Assembly (NCBI RefSeq): GCF_020073745.1
Contig: NZ_JAIRAU010000027.1
Span: forward strand, 390,001 to 454,000
DNA: 64,000 nt
Source: Nannocystis pusilla
GTDB taxonomy: Bacteria; Myxococcota_A; Polyangia; Nannocystales; Nannocystaceae
Direction: 5' to 3'
In this document: positions 1 to 11,100 of the stretch, one piece after another
Numbering within the stretch: the first letter of the stretch is position 1
How the letters are laid out: each line of letters starts with the position of its first letter
Translations under genes and position numbers: made by a program
The notes under the pieces: generated by a model
What the model was told of the DNA's origin: nothing
Seen by the model: the letters and a program-made list of their open reading frames with translations, nothing else
The model's database searches: none

Positions 1-279
1 AAGTCGTGCGTGGTGTGCCTGATCGCCCTGGCCCAAAAGTCATCCTCGGGCGTGTGGCTCGACCGCGTGTTCCGCCTGCACGCGGTCCACGGCTGGTTGA
101 TGTCCGACGAGATCATCGAGCAGCTCCGCGGCGCGCTCGACCGGATCACCCGGATCCCCGGCACCGGCCTCGAAGACTACGAGCGCACGCTGCGAGAGAT
201 GGCCCGCGACGGCGTCGACGTGCCGCGCGGGTTGATGTCGACGATCGCGGAATTCAGCGACGCGTTCGGCGGCCCCTGA
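1..279 (+). CDS. C-terminal end of a hypothetical protein (5' cut by window)
   Basis: The reading frame is open from the first base and stops at 277-279. A GTG at 10 could be a start, but the frame continues upstream, so this is most likely the last ~92 residues of a longer gene. The visible part is soluble and helical, with pairs such as DEIIEQLRGALDRI and DYERTLREMARDG and no membrane segment. I do not recognise a family. It is followed by about 300 bases without a gene. Confidence 0.45.
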   Translation, partial: KSCVVCLIALAQKSSSGVWLDRVFRLHAVHGWLMSDEIIEQLRGALDRITRIPGTGLEDYERTLREMARDGVDVPRGLMSTIAEFSDAFGGP

Positions 280-588
280 GCCGGGTGCGTCGCCGCGAGG
301 CGAGTGACGCTGGCGGCGAGTGAGTGAGTCGCATGTGCGAGCGCGGCGATCGTGACGCTCGTGGCGAGGGAGCGCGGCGTGTTGATGATCGCGAGGCGAA
401 CGAGCGCGAAGGACCGGCGACGCGGACTCGTGATGCCTGCGACGTCGCTGCGCGACAGCTGCTCGCGTCGAGCGAAGCCGAGAAGCGCGAGCGAGCGGCG
501 CGACGATCGCCGGCGAGGATGACCCGCGCAGCGTGTCGCTGCGCGAGCGATGCTCGAGCCGCCTGAAGGCGCGGCCCGAGCCTTCGGC
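280..588. other. Gene-free low-complexity spacer
   Basis: This stretch is rich in short GCGAG/GCGAGC iterations and contains no frame with convincing codon use or family similarity. It separates the end of the first gene from the converging 3' end of the minus-strand TPR gene. No clear terminator hairpin was found. Confidence 0.4.
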
Positions 589-2103
589 TCAGGAGTGCAT
601 GCGCTTCTTCTTGCGCCGGCGCCGACGCGGGGCCGAGGGTTCGTCTTCTTCGACGGCGGGCGGGGGCGGGGGCAGGGGCTCCTCGTCGACGTAGTCGAGG
701 TCGCCGGCGAGGGGCGGCAGGCCGAGGCGCTCGCGACGGGCGTCGCTGAGCTGAAAGAAGTTGGCCAGCTCCTCGAGCACGGCGAAGCGCAGCTCGTGGT
801 CGAACTGCTCGGCCGAGCGAGCCAGGCGCACGAGGTTGCGGCGGTAGATCGCCAGGCCGGTGAGCTCGGGCGGCTCGTCGTCGCCGCCGCCGCGGGTGGC
901 CAGGCTGAGCGCGCTGATCCGCGGATCGACGCCCTCGAGCACGAGCTCGAGCGAGGGCACCTCGTGGACCAGCAGCACCAGCGCCGCGCGGCGTTGACCG
1001 AGCTCGCGCAGGGTCTCGTCGGGGCAGCTGCTCAAGATCTGGACGACCTTGCGGTGCAGCTGCGCCGGGCTCGGCAGCCACTTGGGCGGGGCGTGCTGTT
1101 GATCGAGGCGGTACACCCGGAGGGCCGCGTGGCAGGCGGCGCGCGCGTCGCCGCGGGCGTACTCGGCCTCGCTCAGCAGGTGCCAGGCGTCGCCGTTGTT
1201 GGGGAAGCGCTCGGCCGCGGCGCGCAGGGCGGGCAGGGCGGACTCGGGCGCGCCGAGGTCGAGCCACAGCCTGCACATGCGCAGGATGAACTGCAGCACC
1301 CGCTGGACCTGGGCGCTGCGCTCCTCCTCGTCGAGCGGCTCGCCGTCCTCGTCCTCGTCGAGCTCGGCCACTGCGGCTTCGGCGGCCTCGGCGGCCTCGG
1401 CGGCCTCGGCGGCCTCTGCGGCCTCGGCCTCGTCCCCGGCGTCGTCGTCCTCGTCGTCGTTGCGCGCGGGCGCGGGCGCGTCGTCGCGGACGATCGGCCG
1501 GCGACGGCGCCGCTTGACCGAGCTGTCGAGGTCGACCTCGGACTGCGACGAGGATGAATTCAAGGACATGTCCTCATCGCCAGCTTCGAGGTCGCCCGCC
1601 TCGAGCGAGGCGCGCAGGATCGCGGCGAACAGCGGGTGCTCGCGCAGGGCGTCGAGGCGGGCGCGGGCCTCCTCGTCGCGGCCGAGCGAGACGAGGCACT
1701 CGGCGCCGAGCAGCTCGAGATCGAGGGCGTCGATGGCGCTGACCGACTCGACGCCGAGGCCGTCGTCGCAGAACTGCAGGGCGCGGGCGGCGTCGCCGAG
1801 GTCGAACAGGGCGATCTGGGCGGCGGCGGCGTAGGGCTCGAAGTAGTCGGGATCGAGCTCGATGGCCTGGTCGTACCAGCGCAGGCTCTCGACCGGATCG
1901 CCCTCGGCGAGGGCGATCGCGCCGAGGAGGACCGCAGCGTCGGGCGCGTCGGGGCGGATCCGCTGGGCCTGCAGCGCCGACTGACGCGCGGCTTCGTAGT
2001 CGGCGCGATCGAGCAAGGACCACCCGCGGTCGAGGTGGGCCGCGTAACGGCTGGTCTCGCCGAAGCCGGAGTCGTCGAGGTCTTCCCCGTCGCCGATCGA
2101 CAT
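589..2103 (-). CDS. TPR protein with degenerate zincin-like metallopeptidase domain
   Basis: A 504-residue soluble protein. Residues ~20-160 hold TPR-like helical pairs (AAVLLGAIALAEGDPVESL; YDQAIELDPDYFEPYAAAAQ). Next come a basic and acidic linker (KRRRRRP, DDEDDDAGDE) and an iterated EAA stretch at ~224-241, encoded by 9-bp repeats. A second helical region (ALPALRAAAERFPNNGDAWH) follows. Residues ~395-470 resemble the small zincin_1/MMP-like family, with GLAIYRRNLVRLARS, then a helix where the family has HExxH, then an RLGLPPL tail. Here the metal helix reads VLEELANFFQL, so the histidines are gone and peptidase activity is unlikely. The start is the ATG at 2103, because the frame upstream of it lacks coding character. 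One dispersed GGACATGTCC core (1564-1573) lies in frame in the linker. The gene diverges from the binding-protein gene at 2226. Confidence 0.75.
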   Translation of the reverse strand: MSIGDGEDLDDSGFGETSRYAAHLDRGWSLLDRADYEAARQSALQAQRIRPDAPDAAVLLGAIALAEGDPVESLRWYDQAIELDPDYFEPYAAAAQIALFDLGDAARALQFCDDGLGVESVSAIDALDLELLGAECLVSLGRDEEARARLDALREHPLFAAILRASLEAGDLEAGDEDMSLNSSSSQSEVDLDSSVKRRRRRPIVRDDAPAPARNDDEDDDAGDEAEAAEAAEAAEAAEAAEAAVAELDEDEDGEPLDEEERSAQVQRVLQFILRMCRLWLDLGAPESALPALRAAAERFPNNGDAWHLLSEAEYARGDARAACHAALRVYRLDQQHAPPKWLPSPAQLHRKVVQILSSCPDETLRELGQRRAALVLLVHEVPSLELVLEGVDPRISALSLATRGGGDDEPPELTGLAIYRRNLVRLARSAEQFDHELRFAVLEELANFFQLSDARRERLGLPPLAGDLDYVDEEPLPPPPPAVEEDEPSAPRRRRRKKKRMHS

Positions 2104-2225
2104 GGTCCGCTTCGTATAGCACGGCGTGCCATGGTTCGGACGGCGCTCGCGCGCGGCCGAGTTCGTCGCGGACGCATGGCCGATTGCTTGGGCCCGTCGA
2201 GGCGGCCGGCGTATGCTCGCCGACC

Positions 2226-4055
2226 ATGAGCCGACTGCCCGTACGATTGCGACCGGGAGCGCCGGGTCGCGGCCCCCACAAGACGCTCGGACACCCGCTC
2301 GGTCGGGCGCTGGTCCACGCCGCGGTCGTACTCGCCGTGCTCGGCGCCTGTCGTGGATCCCAGGCCGTCGGTCCGGCGGCACAGACGATCCGCGCCGTCG
2401 ATCCCGGGCACGTCGACCCCGCCTTCCAGGGCGAGTGGGACGCCGTGCAGGCCGCTCGCCAGAAGGACCCCTCCGGCGCAGCCGTGGTCGAGGCGGCCGA
2501 TCGCCTGCTCGCCCGCGACCCGCCGCTCAACCTCCGGCTCGCGGCGCAACAGGTGAAGGCCGGCGCGAGCCTCGATCGCGGTGACTACGCGGCGGCCCTG
2601 GCGTCGGCCCGCGCGGGTCTCGAAGACGTCACGAAGGCCCGCGCGCAGGGGATCGATCTCGCCCCGCCGGAGCGCGAGCTCGCCGAAGACCTCGGTCGCA
2701 CGCGTGCCCTCGCCGAAGCCGAGGTCGGTGATCCGCAGACGGCACTGCAAGCCATCGCGGCGGCGACCCGCGGCGACCGCGGTCAAGATCTCCTCTTCGC
2801 CACCGCGCGGGCGCGCGAGCGACTCGGCGATCGGGCGGGCGCAGCGCTGGCCTACGCGCAGTGGCGCGAGGTCGTTCCCGACGGCAGCGCCGCGGCCGCG
2901 CTCGCCGAGGCCCGCATGCGCGAGCAGTGGCGCGGCCTCGACGCAGCGACGCTCGAGGAGACGGCGCGCAAGGCCGCCGGCACACCGGCGGCGCAGTGCC
3001 TCCTCGTGCGCGCGGGTCGACGCGCGCCCGCCGGGGCGCCGGCGTGGGTCGGCGGGTGCCAGGTCGCCGGCGCGGGCGGTCCGCCGCGGATCGGGCTGCT
3101 GCTGCCGCGCTCGGGCAAGTTCGCCGGGCTCGCCGATGTGCAGCTGGCGGCGGCGACCGCGGCGGTGCGCGTGCTCGCCGGTGCCGCCGGCAGCAATTTG
3201 CAGGTCGCCTGGGAGGACTCTGGCTCCAGCCCTGCCGAGGCCAAGCAAGCGGCCGCGACGCTGCTGGCGTCGGGCGCGTCGGTGCTGGTCGGCCCGGTCG
3301 GCCCCGGCAACGTCGAGGCCGCCGCGGAGGTCGCCGCCGCGAGCGGCGGCCGGGTCCGGCTGGTGGTCCCGGGCGAGGGCACGGGTCCGCAAGTGCTCGG
3401 GGTCGCACCGACGCTCGAGGCCCGCGCCGCCGCGCTCGCGCAGGCCGTCGGTCGCGCGAACCGCACCACCGCGGTGATCCTCGCGCCCGACAACGCGTAC
3501 GGCAAACGCGCCGTGGCCGCCTTCGAGAAGTCACTTCCGAAAGTAGGAGTGAAGTCTCTGAAAACAATCTATTATCCGGCCAACACGACGAGCTTCAGCA
3601 AGGTCCTCGGCCCGGTCCGCTCGAGCCTCAAGACGGCGGCGGTGCTCATCCCGGATCAGCTCGGTCGCGTCGAGTTGGTGGTCCGGCAGATGGTCCGCGA
3701 CGGGGTCGTGATCGACCGCCCCAAGCAGCCCGGGGTGCCGGTGCTGTCGACCGCGGAGGGCAGCTCGCCGGAGGCGATCGGGCCCGGGCACGAGGTGCTG
3801 GAGGGCGTCCTGGTCGCGCCGGTCGGGTGGGAGACGCCCGAGGCGGCCGGCTTCACCGAGGCGTACACGGCGCTGGAGGGCTCGGGTCCGCCGGACCAGG
3901 CCTGGCTGGTCTACCGGGCCGTGGCCCAGGCGTGGGCCGGCGTCGAGGCGGCGCCCCCTCCCGCGGCGGCCGTGCTCAGGGTAGAAAGCGGTCGCTTTGT
4001 CGCGACCGAACCGGCCGTCTCGCTCACCCCTGCGGAGCGCCCCTCGGGCCGCTGA
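2226..4055 (+). CDS. Lipoprotein with periplasmic-binding-protein type 1 fold
   Basis: A 609-residue predicted lipoprotein. The N-terminus has basic residues, then a hydrophobic stretch ending VLAVLGAC with the acylated Cys at residue 42. Residues ~50-270 are Ala/Arg-rich helices of TPR-like character (AALASARAGLEDV, TALQAIAAATRG). From ~286 a type 1 periplasmic-binding fold starts at RIGLLLPRSGKFAG and continues through ASVLVGPVGPGNVEAAAEVA, TTAVILAPDNAYGKRAVAAF and TAAVLIPDQLGRVELV. This arrangement of helical repeats followed by a Leu/Ile/Val-binding-like domain is shared with LpoA/LppC-type penicillin-binding-protein activators and with ABC solute-binding proteins. The helical N-terminal half favours the LpoA-like reading, but the ligand or partner is unknown. 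The start is the ATG at 2226. The 3' end runs into the spacer before the methyltransferase gene. Confidence 0.75.
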   Translation: MSRLPVRLRPGAPGRGPHKTLGHPLGRALVHAAVVLAVLGACRGSQAVGPAAQTIRAVDPGHVDPAFQGEWDAVQAARQKDPSGAAVVEAADRLLARDPPLNLRLAAQQVKAGASLDRGDYAAALASARAGLEDVTKARAQGIDLAPPERELAEDLGRTRALAEAEVGDPQTALQAIAAATRGDRGQDLLFATARARERLGDRAGAALAYAQWREVVPDGSAAAALAEARMREQWRGLDAATLEETARKAAGTPAAQCLLVRAGRRAPAGAPAWVGGCQVAGAGGPPRIGLLLPRSGKFAGLADVQLAAATAAVRVLAGAAGSNLQVAWEDSGSSPAEAKQAAATLLASGASVLVGPVGPGNVEAAAEVAAASGGRVRLVVPGEGTGPQVLGVAPTLEARAAALAQAVGRANRTTAVILAPDNAYGKRAVAAFEKSLPKVGVKSLKTIYYPANTTSFSKVLGPVRSSLKTAAVLIPDQLGRVELVVRQMVRDGVVIDRPKQPGVPVLSTAEGSSPEAIGPGHEVLEGVLVAPVGWETPEAAGFTEAYTALEGSGPPDQAWLVYRAVAQAWAGVEAAPPPAAAVLRVESGRFVATEPAVSLTPAERPSGR

Positions 4056-4242
4056 CGCGCCCTCCAGCCCCGATCGACGGGCCCGCGGCGGCGACGGCCG
4101 GCGCCAGCGCCCGCCGGCCGGGCAGGGCCGTCCGCAAGCGCGAGACGAGGGCCGGCCCGCGCGCGGCCCGGGGAGCGACGAGGCGCGGCGGGGTTCGCAC
4201 GGCCGGGACGGGCGCGGACCGCAGCGTCCCGGGCAGCCGCAG

Positions 4243-5022
4243 GTGACGCGCGACGACTACCTCGTGCCCGGCGAGCGGGCCGTGGTCGAGCTGCTGCGCG
4301 GCGCGCCGAACCGGGTCCGCCGGATCCTCGCCTTGCCCGGGCACGAGCTCGAACTGCGGCGTCATGTGCCGCCCGGGGTGGCGATCGATGTCTGTACACC
4401 GGACGCCATCGCCGCGGTGATCTCGCCCGAACTGGCGCGCGGGGTCGTCGCCATCGCCCGCCCCCCGCGCGCGTGGGACCTTCAAGAGTTACTTGAAGGA
4501 TCGCCACCCGAAGGTCGGAAACATTTGCTGGTTGCGCTCGACGGTGTGCAAGATCCGCACAACCTCGGAGCGATCGTGCGGAGCGCCGAATTCTTCGGTG
4601 CGAGCGGGGTCTTCTGGGCCCGCGACCGCTCGGTCGCGGTGACGCCGACGGTGGTGCGGGCGTCGGCGGGCGCGACCGAGAGGTTGCCGCTGTGTCAGGT
4701 GACCAACCTGGCTCGCGCGCTGGCGCAGGCGAAGGAGGCCGGCTTCTGGGTGGTCGGCACGGTTGCCGAGGACGGCGCGGACCTGCGCCGGCTGGCCGCG
4801 GACGGCATGCCGGACGCACTCGTGGTCGTGCTCGGGAGCGAGGGTCACGGACTGCGCCGGTTGACTCGCGACTCCTGTGATTTTCTGGCGACCATCCCGG
4901 GCGCGGGCGGAGTCGCGTCGCTCAACGTCTCGGCCGCGGCCGCGGTGACGCTAGCGACCCTCTGCACGGCGAGCCCGGCCGAGGTCGCGAAGGCGGCCCC
5001 GATCGAGCCGGACGACGGGTGA
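4243..5022 (+). CDS. rlmB: SpoU/TrmH-family 23S rRNA 2'-O-methyltransferase
   Basis: The protein carries the three SPOUT signature motifs in order: VQDPHNLGAIVRSAEFFG, VLGSEGHGLRRLTRD, and IPGAGGVASLNVSAAAAV. These form the knotted S-adenosylmethionine site that methylates a ribose 2'-OH of rRNA. The N-terminal ~75 residues (DYLVPGERAVVELLRG onward) match the SpoU substrate-binding domain. The GTG at 4243 is chosen because it gives a 259-residue protein that begins where this family normally begins. The frame also stays open to a TTG at 3997, overlapping the previous gene. That would add ~80 Arg/Gly/Pro-rich residues, so a basic extension cannot be excluded. RlmB (23S G2251) is the closest group by layout, but the exact target nucleotide is inferred. 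Confidence 0.8.
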   Translation: MTRDDYLVPGERAVVELLRGAPNRVRRILALPGHELELRRHVPPGVAIDVCTPDAIAAVISPELARGVVAIARPPRAWDLQELLEGSPPEGRKHLLVALDGVQDPHNLGAIVRSAEFFGASGVFWARDRSVAVTPTVVRASAGATERLPLCQVTNLARALAQAKEAGFWVVGTVAEDGADLRRLAADGMPDALVVVLGSEGHGLRRLTRDSCDFLATIPGAGGVASLNVSAAAAVTLATLCTASPAEVAKAAPIEPDDG

Positions 5023-5172
5023 ATCCGGGGGCGTCCGAGTCGCGCCGCGATCTCGGGTCGCGACTGCATTAGGACCTAGCGAAGGCCGCAAATCTTCGCC
5101 ACCCTATGGCAGCCTTCGCATGCCGCTCGCTCGGCGGACGCGGCCCCGCTGCGTCGCCTCTCGAGGCTTTCT

Positions 5173-8100
5173 ATGTCCGAACTCCGCTCCGTCCTGTTTC
5201 AGTTCCTGACCCAACCGTCTGACCCGGCACGGCGCAGTGAACTCGCCGCGTCGCTGGCTTCGGTCGACCTGGCGGCGGCGCGCGCCGAGGCCAAGCAGGA
5301 GCCCGGCTCCGGGGACGCCGCCGCGAAGGTGATGGGCCGGATGATCCTCGACGGTGCCAGCAACGAGGAGGTCGTCGAGGCCGCGAAGCTGGCCGCGCAG
5401 AAGGCCCCGCGCGAGGGCGCCGGCAACGACGTGGCCCTGCTCGCGGGCGTGGTGGTGTGGCGGCTGTCGGGCCAGTCGACCCAGGCCGAACCTTACTTCC
5501 GCCGGGTCCGCCGCAACGAGCCCGCCAACCCGCAGATCCTCGCCTTCTATCGCGAGATGTTCTCGGCCGACTCGGACGCGAGCCAGCTCATGCAGGTGCT
5601 GGTGCAGGCGCGGCGGTCGCTGAAGAAGGAAGAGACCGACCAGCGCTTCACGCTCGCGCACGAGATGGCCGACCTCGCCGAGAAGAAGCTCGGCAGCATC
5701 GACCGGGCGATCGAGGTGTGGCGCTCGGTGCTGCGTGAGGACGGCTACGACCCGCGGGCCGCCAAGGCGCTCGAGCGGCTCTACCGCGAGGGGCAGAAGT
5801 GGACGGCGCTGGTCGAACTGCTGAAGGAAGAGTTCGACCGCGTGGCCGACCGGCCCGAGAACCGCGACGAGCGGATCGAGCGGCTGCTCGAGATCGCCGA
5901 GCTGTACCGCGACCACCTGCGCCTCGACGCCATGGCGCTGGCGACCCTGCAGCGGATCCTCGACATCAACCCGCGCCACGGCGCCACCATCAAGGCGCTG
6001 GCCGACACCTACGGCGCGTCGGGCCGCTGGAACGACCTGCTCACCGTCTACGGCCGGCTGCTGGACGCCGCGCGGGCCGAGAAGGACGTGCCGCGCCAGG
6101 TCGACATGCTGCGCCGGATCTCGAGCATCTGGGTCGACCAGCTCGACAACAGCACCAAGGGCATGGAGCCGCTGCACGAGGCGCTGCGGCTGGCCCCCGA
6201 CGACCGCGAGACCCGCGACGCGCTGGCCCGGATCCACGAGCTGCGCAAGGACTGGCGCGCCCTCATCGACCTGCGCAAGGAAGAACTCGCCACCGCCACC
6301 GGCGAGCGGGCCTGCGAGCTGCGGATCGCCCTGGCCCGGATCGCCGAGGAGAAGCTGGGCGACCGCGCAGAGGCGATCGCGGGCTGGCGCGAGGTGCTGG
6401 CCCAGCACGGCGACGTCGAGGAGGCCTTCGTCGCCCTGATCGGCCTCTACGAGCGCGAGGGCCAGTGGCCCGAGGCCGCCGACGTCCTCCGGCGCCAGAT
6501 CGACGCCGCGGCCGCGCCGGTGCGCAAGGTCGAGCTGCTGGGCCGCCTGGCCCACCTGCAGGCCGACCGCCTGCAGCAGCCCGAGGCCGCGATCGAGACC
6601 TGGGCCGCGGTCGCGCGGCTCGATCCCAGCCACGTCGAGGCCGGCACGGCCTTGCGCGCGGCCTACGTCGCCGGGCGCCGCTGGGACGACCTCGTGGCGC
6701 TGTACGAGGCGCAGGGTCGCCTCGGCGAGGTGCTCGACGTGCTCTACGAGGCCGCCGAGCAGCTTGCCGACGAGGACGAGCGGATCGCCCTGTACCAGCG
6801 GATCGCCGGCCTGGCCCGCGACCGCCTCAACGCGCCCGAGCGCGGGCTGGGGGCGCTCGAGAAGGTGCTGGCGCTGCGGCCCACGGACCTGGCGGTGGCG
6901 CGTGAGCTGCTGCCGATCTACCGCGAGCAGGGCGCCTGGACGCGGATGCTGCAGACCTACGAGGTGCTGCTGGCGGGCGTCAGCGACGACGACGACCGCC
7001 TCGAGCTCATCGCGGTGATGCGCGACATCGCCCTGCAGAAGCTGAACGACCCCAAGCTGGCGCTGCAGTGGGCCGCGCGGGCCTACGAGCTGCGCCCGAC
7101 CGACGAGGTGCTGCGCGCCGGCCTCGAGGCGGCGGCCGAGCGGGCCGACGGCTGGGAGGCGCTGAGCAAGATCTACGAGCGCCGGATCGCCGCGCCCGAC
7201 TGTGAGACCGGCGAGCGGCTCGAGCTGCTCGACAAGCTGGCGACCATCTCGCGCGAGCGCCTCGGCGAGCCGCTCGAGGCCCAGCGGTTCTACCGTCAGG
7301 TCGTCGACCTCGACCCGGCCAACAAGGTGGCCCACGCGGCGCTCGAGGAGATCTACACCGCGACCTCGCAGTGGGCCGACCTCGCCGCCGTGTTCCTCAA
7401 GCGGCTGTCGGTCACCAAGGAGAACAACGTGCGCCTGCCGCTGCTGCGCCGCGTCGGCGCGCTGCAGGAGCACAAGGTCGGCGACTTCGACGCCGCCATC
7501 GAGACCTACCGCGAGGTCCTCGGCCTCGCGGCCGGCGACAACGAGGCCCTCGACGCGCTGACCCGGCTGTACCGCGCCCGCGGCCGCTGGGCCGAGCTGG
7601 CCGAGGTGCTGCAGCGCCGGCTCGACGCGGTCGAGCTCGGCAACGACCAGATCCCGGTGCTGTTCGAGCTGTCGCAGCTGCACGCGACCCGCCTGCTCAA
7701 CTCGCAGAAGGCGATCGCCGGCTTCCTGCAGATCCTCGATCTCGAGCCCGACCACCTGCCGACGATCGACGCGCTCGAGGTGCTGCGCCGCTTCGACCCG
7801 TCGAGCGCGCTCGCCATCATGCGCGGGCTGCTGCCGTACTACCGCAGCATCCACGACCACGGCCGCGAGGCCGAGGCGATGGAGGTCATCATCATGGCCG
7901 AGCCCGACGCCGGCGCGCGGGCGACCCAGCTGACCAGCCTGGCCGGGCTCTACGACCAGATGGGGGGCCGCCGCGCCGACGCGCTCCGCGTCCGCCGCGA
8001 GCTGTTCGTGATGAACCCCGAGGACGCGGCGCTGCGCGGCGAGGTCGAGCGGACCGGTCGCGAGCTGCAGCGCATGGACCTGGTGGCCGGCGCGTACGGG

Positions 8101-11100
8101 CAGATCCTGCAGAACATGCGCAAGGCCGAGGAGGCCGCCGAGGCCGCCGGCCAGCAGGTGTCGAAGGAGGCCCAGGCGCTCTACAAGGATCTGCTGCTGT
8201 CGCGCGCGGTCGCGCTGCGCGACGACCTGCAGCAGTACGACGAGGCCGAGGCCGCGTTCGCCGAGCTGCTCGACCGCGACGAGACCCACGAGGTCGCCTA
8301 CCACGCGCTCGACGAGCTGCTGACCCGCCGCGAGGCGCACGAGGAGCTGATGAAGCTCTACCGCCGCCGCGCCGACATCATCTTCGACGCCGGCGAGCAG
8401 AAGCGCCTGCTCGAGAAGATCATCGCCATCGCCCGCGACGTGCTCGATAACCGCGAGATCGCGACCCGCACCGCGGAGGAGCTGCTCGACCTCGTGCCCG
8501 AGGACCTCGGCGCCGTCGCCACCCTGGCCGGCATGTACGAGTTCAGCGAGCGCCAGGACGACCACTACGCGCTCGAGGAGCTGCTCGGCCGCTGGGCCGA
8601 GCGCGTCGACAGCGACGCCGAGCGCCACGAGCTGGCCTGCCGGCGGGCCGCGCTGCGCATGGACAAGCTGAGCGACGCCTACGGCGCGGTCGACCTGCTG
8701 CAGGGAGTCATCGCCGCCGACCCCGACAACGAGGCCGCGCGCAAGCTGCTCGAGCGCCTGCTCGATCACCCCGACGTGCAGCTGCAGGTCGCGAACCTGC
8801 TCGAGCCGATCTACCTCGCGGTCAAGGACTACGCGGCCCAGGTCCGGGTGCTGCGCGTGCGCCGGCAGCAGGCCGAGTCGCTCGGCTCGACCGACGCCGC
8901 CACCGCGCACTTGTTGGAGATCGCCCGCATCGAGGAGAACGAGCTCGGCGACTCCGAGGCCGCGTTCGCGGCGGTGCGCGAGGCGTACCTGCTCGACCCG
9001 CGCCGCGCCGACGCGCGCACCGAGCTGCAGCGCCTCGGCGTCGAGCTCGAGAAGCAGCGCGAGCTGGTCGAGGTGTGGCAGCAGGCGCTGGGCAAGCTGC
9101 CGGACGCGGGCGCGAAGATCGAGCTGCTGTCGCGGATCGCCGTCGTGCTCGACGCCCACCTCGACGACCGCGACGGCGCGCGCAAGGCCTACGCCGATCT
9201 GCTCGCGCTCGAGCCGGCCGACGTCGACCTGGCCAAGCGGGCCACGCTGGCGCTGACGCGGCTGCACCGCGCGGCGGGCGACTCGCGGGCGCTGGTCGAG
9301 GGCCTGCGCGGGCTGCTCCGCTACGTCGACAAGGACGCCGAGCAGGTCCGGATCCTGCTCGAGATCGCGGAGCTGCACGCCGACAAGCTCGAGGACCTCA
9401 AGGGCGCCGCGGCGACCTACGTCGAGGTCCTCGACATCGACCCGGGCAACTTCCAGGCGCTCGACGCCCTCGAGCGGATCTACGTCGAGGGCGGCGAGTG
9501 GGAGGCGCTGTGCCGCGTGCTCCGTCAGCGCGTCATGAGCACCGACGACCCGTTCGAGCAGGCCCGCCTGTGGCGCAAGGTCGGCGAGATCCAGCGCGAC
9601 CACCTCAGCGATCCGCACCAGGCGATCGAGGCGTTCCAGTGGATCGTCGACCTCGCGGTCGCGCCGAAGGAGACCCAGCTCGCGCTCGACGCGATCGTGC
9701 GCCTCAACATCGACCTCGAGCGCTGGCCCGACGCGGAGGAGGGCCTGCGCCGCCTGATCGCGCTCGCCACCGACGACGAGCGCAAGGCCGAGCTGCTCGG
9801 CCGCGCCGCCGAGGTCGTTGGCGACAAGCTCGGCCGCTACGCCGACGCCACCGACCTGCTCGAGGAGGTGCTGCGCCTCGACCCGCGCGACCAGCGGGCC
9901 CGCGCCACCCTGACCGAGTACCTGTCGCAGGACGAGATCCGCGAGCGCGTGATCAAGGTGCTGTATCCGCTGTACGAGGCGGAGCAGAACTGGCGCGCGC
10001 TGCTCGACCTCGAGGAGCGGCAGGCGCGGCACCAGGCGCCCGGTCGCAACCGCATGCTCGGGCTGCTGCAGGTCGCGCGCACCCACGAGGAGCGGCTCGG
10101 CGATCCGCAGCGCTCGTTCGAGGTGCTGATCGAGGCGCTGGCCGAGGCCGGCGAGCAGGCCGAGGTCGTCGAGGTGCTCGACCGCATCGACCGCCTCGGC
10201 AACGAGCTCGGCCACCACGAGGCCGTCCACGACACGTACCTCAAGAACGTCGACACCCTCGGCGACCCCGCGGTGCAGCAGCGAGTGCTGCGCTCGATCG
10301 GCCAGCTCGCGCGCGTGCTCGGCCGCAACGACTCGGCCCGCCGCGCCTTCGAGCGCCTGTTCGAGGCCAGCCCCGAGGACATCGCCGCCGCCGAGGCGCT
10401 CGAGCAGGTGCTGGTCGAGGAGAACGACTTCACCGCGCTGGCCGAGCTGCTGGTCCGCCGCGCCGACCGCAGCGACAGCGAGCTGGTGCGCGACGCGTTC
10501 CTCGTCCGCGCGGCCGAGCTGTACCGCACGAAGCTCGAGCGCCCCGAGGACGCGATCGACCTGTACGAAAAGACATCTGCGTCGGCGCAGCGCGGCGACG
10601 AGGTGCAGGCGGTGCTCGGGCCGCTGTACGAGAAGACCGAGCGCTGGGGCGACCTGGCCGAGTTCCTGCGCCGGCGCCTCGAGGGCCTGTCGGGCCGCGA
10701 GCTGGTCGACACCCACCTGCGCCTGGCCCAGCTCTACCGCGAGCAGCTCGGCGACCTCAGCGAGGGCCTGCAGCAGTTCGCCGAGGCGCTCAAGGCCGAC
10801 CCGGACTACGTCGTCGGCACCGAACAGCTCGGCCGCTACATGAGCGACGAGGATCTGCGGCCGCAGGTCATCGCCCAGCTCGAGCCGGTGTTCACGGCCG
10901 TCGGCGACTGGCCGCGGCTGATCCAGATCCAGGAGCTGCGCCTGCTCGAGGCCGGCGACGACACCCACGCCCGGATCCCGATCCTCCTGAAGATCGCCCG
11001 GATCTACGAGGACCAGCAGGAGGACCTCGAGGGCGCGTTCAACACGGCCCGCCGCGCCTTCGCCGAGGACCCGAGCGACCCGAGCGTGCGCGAGCTGCTG

